Of a DNA stretch of 64,000 bases, positions 57,073-64,000 are shown piece after piece. This stretch comes from Ecdyonurus torrentis. Lineage: Eukaryota > Arthropoda > Insecta > Ephemeroptera > Heptageniidae. The translations under genes and the position numbers were made by a program. The notes beneath the pieces were generated by a model. That model was not told the origin of the DNA. It made no database searches and saw nothing but the letters and a program-made list of their open reading frames with translations. How positions within the stretch are numbered: position 1 is the first letter of the stretch; the number at the start of each line of letters is the position of its first letter. The stretch is from NCBI GenBank assembly GCA_949318235.1, contig OX439133.1:4467990-4531989 (forward strand), read 5' to 3'.

Positions 57073-57187
57073 ATGATGCTGTTCGTAAACCCTGTTCTCT
57101 GCTCCTAAAATGACGATCGCCTTTGGTTATTCAAATGGAATGCGCATTTTTTGGTGCAAGAGAACAGGGTTTACGAACAGCATTATT
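57073..57187. mobile_element. Short hairpin element with 25-bp arms
   Basis: GATGCTGTTCGTAAACCCTG and TTCTCT near the left end are matched by AGAGAACAGGGTTTACGAAC with AGCAT at the right; the loop contains ATGACGATCGCC. Flanks ACAATGAT/ATTATTG give no certain target duplication. Confidence 0.65.
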
Positions 57188-57596
57188 GATTCCGGAAATA
57201 AATATTAAAATGAGTGATACTTTAACGTGTAATTAATGTAAGCAAATTTTATTATTATTATTTTAACTTCATTGCCGGTAAGAAACATTGTAGACATTTA
57301 GTGGCTTGTACGAGTTATTTAAATGAAAAAGGTCGACTTGTAATTATTAGCACTTTGAGAAATTGCAAGGAGAGAGCATTTTGGATGCCATAATGAGTGA
57401 GACCAATTTTATACCTTATAACAAGTTTCAAGTTTGTAGCTTTATAGTGTTTGAGGAGATGATTATGTTAAAGATTTAATCAAATTTAATTACGGCACAT
57501 CTGCCAATAACTGTGTCTCAACCATAATAATACTATTGCACTTATTGTATTTTGTGCATACGTGCATACTTTGTTCATGCAAATTTAAAAAGTGAG

Positions 57597-58069
57597 AATG
57601 AGGAAGACTAATGATTTTTGGGACAGTATTTGAGCACATTTTTAGAAAGAGCATAATTAGTAGATTCTATTGACATCAATATTTACCTTTATTACTTAAA
57701 TTTCAGCGATTAATTAATGATTTAAAAGTGGCAGCCACGCCCCCAAGAAGCCTGGCGTTAGTCATTTGTTTGAATTTGCAGCGGAGTCTGATGTTCTTCT
57801 GCAAATTTAGATACGAGATTTTAAATTTTACGCGAATTTTTAAATTCTCGTATCCAAATTTGCAGAAGAACATCAGACTCCGCTGCAAATTCAAACAAAT
57901 GACTAACGGCACAGGCTTCTTGGGGGCGTGGCTGCCACTTTTAAATCATTAATTAATCGCTGAAATTTAAGTAATAAAGGTAAATATTGATGTCAATAGA
58001 ATCTACTAATTATGCTCTTTCTAAAAATGTGCTCAAATGCTGTCCCAAAAATCATTAGTCTTCCTCATT
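57597..58069. mobile_element. 473-bp near-perfect palindrome
   Basis: Arms of about 230 bp: AATGAGGAAGACTAATGATT, GGCAGCCACGCCCCCAAGAA and GCGGAGTCTGATGTTCTTCT on the left, all reversed on the right, meeting around TTTTACGCGAATTTT at about 57835. Arm differences are few, so it is young or maintained by conversion. The terminal AATGAGGAAG is the family C terminus. Two overlapping open frames over the arms are mirror-image artefacts. Confidence 0.85.
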
Positions 58070-58146
58070 ATACTTTTTATTATTTAATTTATTATGTGTA
58101 CAGTCATTCCAATAAAAAATGAAATTCTATTATGGCATATGGGAAT

Positions 58147-58764
58147 AGGGTGGTTTCATTCATGTTAAAGTCGACGTCATAAGTGAGTCACTTAAATAAC
58201 ATTGGCCGGTATAGGAAAATGGCACATTTTGCCAGTTTAAAAATACTTCGCGATTTTTTTGAGAGCATTGATGCTGTTAACAGGTTGAATTAGTACCTCA
58301 AGTATGCAAGAAAAATAAAAATAACCAAAAAAAATAGCTAATTTCCAAAGAAAATAGCCAAAAACTACCTTTGCCTTATAGGGTGTGTACACATGACGTC
58401 ATTCTGAGTGCTTTTCGATGCTCTTCGTGAGCAATGAATAACATTGCTCAGCATAGGACAAACTTAGTTTTTGGCTATTTTCTTTGGAAAATTTGCTATT
58501 TTTTGTTAATTATTATTTTTCTTGCAAATTTGAGGTACTAATTCAACCTGTTCACAGCATCAATACTCTCAAAAAAATTGCGAAGTATTTTTAAACTGGC
58601 AAAATGTGCAATTTTCCTATACCGGCCAATGTTATTTAGTACTCACTTATGACGTCGACTTTAACATGAATGAAACCACCCTATACTGAGCAATGTTATT
58701 CATTACTCAAGATGAGCATCGAAAAGCACTCAGAATGACGTCATGCGCACACACCCTATAATGT
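58147..58764 (-). mobile_element. MITE family A variant (outer), inserted in family B
   Basis: Starts ATAGGGTGGTTTCATTCATG and ends ATGACGTCATGCGCACACAC with CCTATA; CRE at 58736-58743. It is itself split between AACTACCTTTGCC and CTGAGCAATG by a second copy. Confidence 0.75.
58379..58686 (+). mobile_element. MITE family A variant (inner), inserted in the outer copy
   Basis: TATAGGGTGTGTACACATGA to GAATGAAACCACCCTATA, flanked by TA on both sides, with the CRE at 58394-58401. Opposite orientation to its host. Confidence 0.78.
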
Positions 58765-58859
58765 GCTTCGATAGAGTTTTTGCGTCAAATGAAATCTCCA
58801 TCTGATTGCATTGAATGGCCATAAGCCAATACAATTTCATTTTTTATAGGAATGATTGT

Positions 58860-59950
58860 ACCACATATAAACAAGCATTTTATTATATATTTTAAATATA
58901 TTTTTGATTTTTTTCATTAAATATAAAAATTAAATAAATAAGCAAAGCAAGTATATTATATTATCTAGCAATTTTTTTTTTATTATTATTTAAAAAAGTT
59001 GAACAGTTTAGTTTATTGTTAACCAAAAATAAATAAATAAATAAAATAAAATTATTATTTATAATTTATATTAAAAAATATATAAATAATTTAATTGTAC
59101 CAAACTTATTAAACTTCAAGTTAATTAATTATTCACTTTACATTGTACTTGGTCCAACAGTAGAAAGAATAAAACGTCATGGGATTTCAAAATTTCTTCG
59201 ATTGAAATAAATTACTCTAATTTAAGTGTTAAAATCGGTTGAAATTAACTTATAAGTAATTCCTTTCAGTCGATAAAATTTAAAAAAAATAATATTGACT
59301 TAAAATAATAGTAATAAATAATTATATGGGTCCAGCGCATTTTGCTAACGCATCTCTTATTGATGACGTCACCGACGATATGAAGCATTCCTTTGATTAT
59401 CCTTCATTCATAGTCGGATTGTGTAACATATAGTGCTTAAAAAATTTTCGAGTACAACACAATTTTTTTTTTCTGCCTTCATAATAAGTGAATATTAAAT
59501 CTAAATCTGATTCAGCCTTCAGTAATTATGAAATTTGCAATCTCAAATATAAAATTATTAAACAAAGCTTCTTAATGAACGAAATGACATTATTGAAATA
59601 ATAAAGAATAATAGATGGAATTTTAGAAAGTATACTACACTGTGAAAATGAAACAATCTTAATAGTATTTGCATCTTTTTCACTTTCGTGTCAAAATACA
59701 TTTTCTATAATTATGAACTTAATTAAAATGTCACCTATTCTCCATAAGAAAGCATTGTATTGCCATAAGTGTCAATTTTACTACTTAGTTAATGACAATT
59801 ATGACAATATTTATGATACTAATTTTTATACAGTATTTATGTAGTATTTTGATTCAAATAAGGTTATTTTTTCATTCATTCATAACATCTAGTATAGAGT
59901 GGATACAAAAATGTGTAAAAATTGCTGAATTAAAAGTTTTAGCTTGAAAA
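58860..59950. other. AT-rich stretch with no recognised gene
   Basis: Only a patch at 59330-59440 of ordinary composition with TGACGTCA at 59364-59371 stands out; no frame, splice pattern or repeat partner supports a call. Confidence 0.5.
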
Positions 59951-60102
59951 CAGCCCGCCCGAGTAGAACGCTAAGTATGACAATTCTATGATTTTTCAAT
60001 GAAATTTCAATGAAATGTCCCATAACGATGACACAACTGCGATTTAATGAAGACAAAGTATGACAAAGTCACAAAAATAATTTTTTAAAAATGTCTAACA
60101 AT

Positions 60103-60507
60103 GAAATTTCGATGACAAAAAGACGACATAACGACGACATGAAATTTTTTGTTTTTATAAAAATGAAATAAGTATGACAGCAAAAAATTATTGATGAAAT
60201 AACGATGGCAGTTTTATTTTTCAAAAACCTAAATGCGACACAACGACGACAACGATTAAAATTCAATATGTATGAAATAACGATGACACGAAGAAATAAT
60301 AATTTAAATTATTATTTCTTCGTGCCATCGTTATTTCATACATATTGAATTTTAATCGTTGTCGTCGTTGTGTCGCATTTAGGTTTTTGAAAAATAAAAC
60401 TGCCATCGTTATTTCATCAATAATTTTTTGCTGTCATACTTATTTCATTTTTGTAAAAACAAAAAATTTCATGTCGTCGTTATGTCGTCTTTAAGTCATC
60501 GAATTTT
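60103..60507. repeat. 405-bp palindrome inside the left arm of the 2.1-kb element
   Basis: Perfectly centred on AAATAATAATTTAAATTATT at 60305/60306. Left CAAAAAGACGACATAACGAC pairs with the right copy, and GCGACACAACGACGACAACG with CGTTGTCGTCGTTGTGTCGC. Only scattered mismatches. Confidence 0.85.
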
Positions 60508-61915
60508 CTGTTTTAGCTGGTAGATTGATAGAAAAATATAATTATGTATAATTAAATAATTAATCTATATTAATATAACGTGTTTGATTAAAATTACTAC
60601 CGACATAATTAGATTTTTTTCCTATGTGCAAAAATGCATGCTAAACGGTTTCGGAGTGTGTATTTTTCAATATTGTAAAAATATAAAATAATTATTTTAT
60701 ATTAATTATATTAGTTATTAGTGTAACGAAATTTAATATTTTACTAAAAATTATACCAATCTAAATCAGCTTTAAATATAGTCAATGTGCTTATTATTAA
60801 CTCTATAAACGTAACAAAAATTGTTAAATTGATAGAATTTTTATTGTTATATATTTCTTAACACGCGTACGATAAGGCAAATTAATTGCAAGCATTAAAA
60901 GAAAATTTAAAAAAATATATTATTAATATGTTTCAAACAATTCAAAATTTAGTATTGCATAAATAAATGGAAAGTAATAATTTAGTGCCAAAACTGACAA
61001 TTATTATAATCACTTATATAGCATTTTTTTAATGCATAAAATAATGCATAAAAAAAAATATTAAATATTGCAAATACATTGTTGCGTTTAATTAATATTC
61101 AATACAAGCAATATATTTGATAAATACATATTATGATTAGAATCCTGTACAAAATCTTTGTGGTAGTGCAATGTAATATAGTAGCTTTTTCCGGTGACTC
61201 TCAGACTTGAAAAAAAAAAAATCAAAGTCAAGAATTAATACCTATTTTTTCGTTTGTTTCGGAGGTTTTGATACTTTTTAGGGCAAGTAATAAAAGTTAT
61301 AATTATTTATAAAATATGTAATTTACTACAAAAATGACGATTTATTGTGTTTTCTGACTTAGATTTGTATAAAAGTATTCACTTGATTACAAATTAATTA
61401 AGAAATCTGCAAAACAAGTTTCAAGTGAGACTTAAAATTTGCTGGGTTACAGAGTTTGGAAAGCTTTTTTATATAATATAATGCGAGCGACTCTACACTA
61501 AAGAAGAAAACTCCAACCCCGTATATAAAATTTCATGTTAGGCAGGTAGCATTTGGTATATAGGCAGGCACTAGATTTTATTAACAGGCAGGTCTCCGAG
61601 GTGGTCGCGCGGTGTACTTTGAAAGTTTGTCATCGATATTTCATATTTTTACATTATTAAAATTTATCCTGAAAATTTTTGTCATCTTTATTTCATACAT
61701 ATGTCATTGAAATTTCATCGATAATTTCTAGTAGTATAATTTTGTCGTCATTATTTCTGATTTATGTCGTCGTTGTGTCATACTTATGCCATCGTTGTTT
61801 CATACTTATGTCATCGTTGTTTCATACTTATGTCATTGAAATTTCGTCGAAAATATTTTGCTCATTTTGCTAATATTTCTATTTTTTAACTCCATATAAA
61901 TAACATGGGGCTAAC

Positions 61916-61960
61916 GATGAAATAACGATGAAATGGGACACGTTTCATCGTTATTTCATC
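61916..61960. repeat. Perfect 18-bp hairpin in the right arm of the 2.1-kb element
   Basis: GATGAAATAACGATGAAA (61916-61933), loop TGGGACACG, TTTCATCGTTATTTCATC (61943-61960). Confidence 0.8.
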
Positions 61961-62646
61961 TTTGTGTCGCATTTATTTGTCATTCTTATTTCATCGTTGT
62001 GTCATCGTTAAAATTTTACTCGGGCGTACTATACATCCGCTGTAGAATAAAATATAATTGATCATTATTTGATATCACTCGTAATTTTTAAGGAATGCTT
62101 AAACTGTGTCTTTTTTTATATATATATATTTTTTATTTGAACAGTAAAAAAATTAATTTTTTAATACTTCTACACTTTATCTTTTTTTTTTTTTTTTTTA
62201 AATTCATGCGTTGCATTACAATTTTTTTTTATTGTAACAAACTTATTCAGTTTTCCCGTACGAAAACATTCAGTAAATAATTTGGTCCTTTAGCTTGCAA
62301 TAATTGTTTACAGTATGCTATATAATTTATATAAATGCTGAATAAATTACGTAATTTTATGTTTTCGTGTACCTATTGCAATTTACATTATTTATTTACA
62401 CCTGCATTTTTTTTTTCGTGTATCAATGATTTCATAAAATAATAATATAATGTAAGTACGTTAGTATGTACATGAACAAAATATGAACACGGAATAATTA
62501 TTGCAAGTTGCAACCCTTTTTCATTACCATTTGCTAATTATAGTAACATTTTTTTTTATTTTATTATTATTTTAAACATAGTATATTACAATATCCAACC
62601 AAGGCAAAGCCTTATCGGTCGGTTCAAGTTTAATATAATATTATAT

Positions 62647-62682
<36 letters not shown>

Positions 62683-62719
62683 GTTCACTATTATGTGTCT
62701 CTAAACATAAATGAAATAA

Positions 62720-62880
62720 AGATGCTTTATAAATAATTTATGCTATATTGCATAATAACTATTTTACGTAGCATAATTATGTACGGCATAATTATTTATG
62801 GATTTCCAATTTAGCAACTTTTATGTTATAATGACATAATTTCAGCATAAATTAAGAAATATATTCTTTCCGTTTACATG
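62720..62880. mobile_element. MITE family G copy
   Basis: AATTTATGCTATATTGCATA, CATAATTATGTACGGCATAA and TATTCTTTCCGTTTACATG. A worn relative lies at about 62290-62400. Confidence 0.5.
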
Positions 62881-63249
62881 TTTGATTTTGTATTCTCTCA
62901 GTGTCCTAAGATTATATAACAATCAAGTTCTAATGAACTCACAAAGTTGATGTATATACAAAATATGTCAGCTTCAAATGTCATTCTCTATATCAACGTT
63001 TTATTGTGAAATACATCGTCACAATCACTTATTGTATGCTTCATATAAGTGTAGAGAGAGGGGGGAGCATTGTAATAATATTTACTATAGATGAAAATTA
63101 GATTTTTTTTATCTTTTTTTTTTTTATTATTATTATTTTTTAAGTACATAATAAGAATAACTTCAATTGAACAGATTATTCGGATTATATATTATATCTT
63201 AATGCATTCTTCAAAATCAGGATACAAAATAATTGTTATGCAATTTATT

Positions 63250-63565
63250 TTAAAAGCTTAGAACACTTTAAACAAAAAAACATGGCTAATATCCTAACAT
63301 ATACCTATATTAACGTTGATTTGGCTGGAGTCATTGATTTCTATAATTTATTTTACATTCACAAAATAGCAGCTGCGGGTTTATGACGTCACAGCTTACT
63401 CTAGTCCACGCGTGCAGAAAAAGGCAAAATGTGACGTCAGAAACTAACAGCTGCCATTTTTTGAAGGAAAAGTTAATTAGAAATCAATGACTCCGGCCAA
63501 ATCAACGTTGATATTTAGTTCTTAGGACATTACATAAGTTTTTTTGTTACTGTTCTACGCCTTAA
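63250..63565. mobile_element. MITE family F, copy 3, TTAA-flanked
   Basis: TTAAAAGCTTAGAACAC at the left, GTTCTACGCCTTAA at the right; inner AATATCCTAACATATACC and AATCAACGTTGAT. Two CREs, at 63384-63391 and 63432-63439. Confidence 0.7.
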
Positions 63566-63847
63566 AAAAAAAAAAGAAGGTACAGTTTATCCTCCTGAGT
63601 TTATCAGTATCAGTCGAAAAATTCAACTAAAAATCAGTTTCACATTTTCGTTCGTGGCTTTTATTATATATTTATGGATGAAATTTGGTAAAAAGTAACT
63701 CTTGAAGAAAATTATTAATTATAAGAAAGAAATCATTGTCTAATAAATCGACGGAGCAGTTTATTTGGGAAAACGTCAAAAAACATTTTAAAGATGTTCA
63801 CCTAATTTAGCCTAATACACGTTAAAGAGTTTTCTTTCTTTCTTTCT

Positions 63848-64000
63848 TAAGGGTTGTACATAGATAGCTAGTATCTCAAAATTTTAAAAGAAAACTTCGA
63901 AAGTTTATAATGCCATTTCAAAGTTAACAGTAACAGCTACCTATGATACAATTTTCAGAACTCTTGACCATCAGATAAGAGAGAAAATAAGTAATGAAAT
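63848..64000 (+). mobile_element. MITE family D, start of a copy running off the window
   Basis: TTAAGGGTTGTACATAGATA to TTGACCATCAGATAAGAGAG; truncated by the window edge. Confidence 0.65.

Larger units (their letters stand above)
58105..58854. mobile_element. MITE family B copy interrupted by family A elements
   Basis: Left arm CATTCCAATAAAAAATGAAA to TATGGCATATGGGAA; right arm resumes ATGTGCTTCGATAGAGTTTT, GCGTCAAATGAAATCTCC and ends TTTCATTTTTTATAGGAATG. The intact copy at 15199 shows the uninterrupted order. Confidence 0.78.
59956..62026. mobile_element. 2.1-kb element with TACTCGGGCG termini and ATGAC/GATGAAAT repeats
   Basis: Ends CGCCCGAGTA (59956-59965) and TACTCGGGCG (62017-62026). 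The left 0.55 kb and right 0.4 kb consist largely of irregular repeats of words such as ATAACGATGACA, AACGATGAAAT and their reverse complements (GTCATCGTTATTTCAT, TGTCGTCGTTGTGTC). The middle 1.1 kb is AT-rich and non-coding. Repeated subterminal words are typical of transposase-binding arrays. No transposase or clear target duplication; family not recognised. Confidence 0.6.

Noticed and set aside
57703..57952. Two similar open frames of about 70 residues on opposite strands
   Set aside because: They are mirror images across the arms of a palindrome, so the similarity is structural, not coding.

Overview
The window reads as nuclear DNA of an arthropod. It is extremely A/T-rich (roughly three quarters A+T by eye). 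It is packed with homopolymer runs, di- and tetranucleotide microsatellites and dozens of short inverted-repeat transposons, and its few genes are split into small exons with GT-AG introns. The arthropod call rests on a chitin-binding type 2 (CBM14, peritrophin-A) domain rebuilt from two minus-strand exons, in the one-domain cuticle-protein style. I cannot name the species.

Genes. (1) A minus-strand gene for a secreted chitin-binding protein has a signal-peptide exon at 46522-46620, then exons at 8780-8875 and 552-635 that together encode most of one CBM14 domain. The first coding intron is about 37.6 kb, the second about 8.1 kb, and the gene runs off the left edge. (2) A complete four-exon plus-strand gene at 49792-54009 encodes a 222-residue secreted, cysteine-free protein: acidic/methionine-rich in the middle, basic glycine/asparagine/lysine-rich at the C-terminus. 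It has a TATA box and a poly(A) signal. The two coding starts are divergent and 3.2 kb apart. A TATA/initiator/splice-donor combination near 55.1 kb could be a distal promoter of gene 1, which would nest gene 2 inside a 5' UTR intron of gene 1. (3) At 40.15-40.8 kb is the 3' end of a non-LTR (RTE-like) retrotransposon.

Layout. 0-8.8 kb: last two visible exons of gene 1 separated by an intron holding a diverged tandem repeat cluster and two long palindromes. 8.9-46.5 kb: the giant intron, with a 0.55-kb (CGAA)n tract, a four-unit tandem array of about 2.1 kb units (13.3-23.0 kb) carrying datable later insertions, a long (AT)n tract, and many MITE (short non-autonomous transposon) copies. 46.5-54.1 kb: signal-peptide exon, microsatellites and the plus-strand gene, whose introns hold MITEs of four families. 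54.1-64 kb: microsatellites, a 473-bp near-perfect palindrome, a triple nested MITE, and a 2.1-kb element made of GTCATCGTTATTTCAT-like repeats with a 0.4-kb palindrome.

MITE family labels used below. A: about 0.3 kb, TAGGGTG ends, TA target. B: TTCCAATAAAAAATGAAATT ends. C: AATGAGGAAGG ends, about 0.5 kb. D: TTAAGGCGGGAAATC / TTAAGGGTTGTATATAG ends. E: TTAA + GGGAGTAGGGTACCGAC. F and H: TTAA + AGGCATAGAA-like ends. G: CGGAAAGAATAAA ends, AT-rich. L: AGCCTCTT ends. The strongest whole-window pattern is that the CRE/ATF palindrome TGACGTCA recurs in several otherwise unrelated MITE families (A, C, F, H), dozens of times, where well under one is expected by chance at this base composition.
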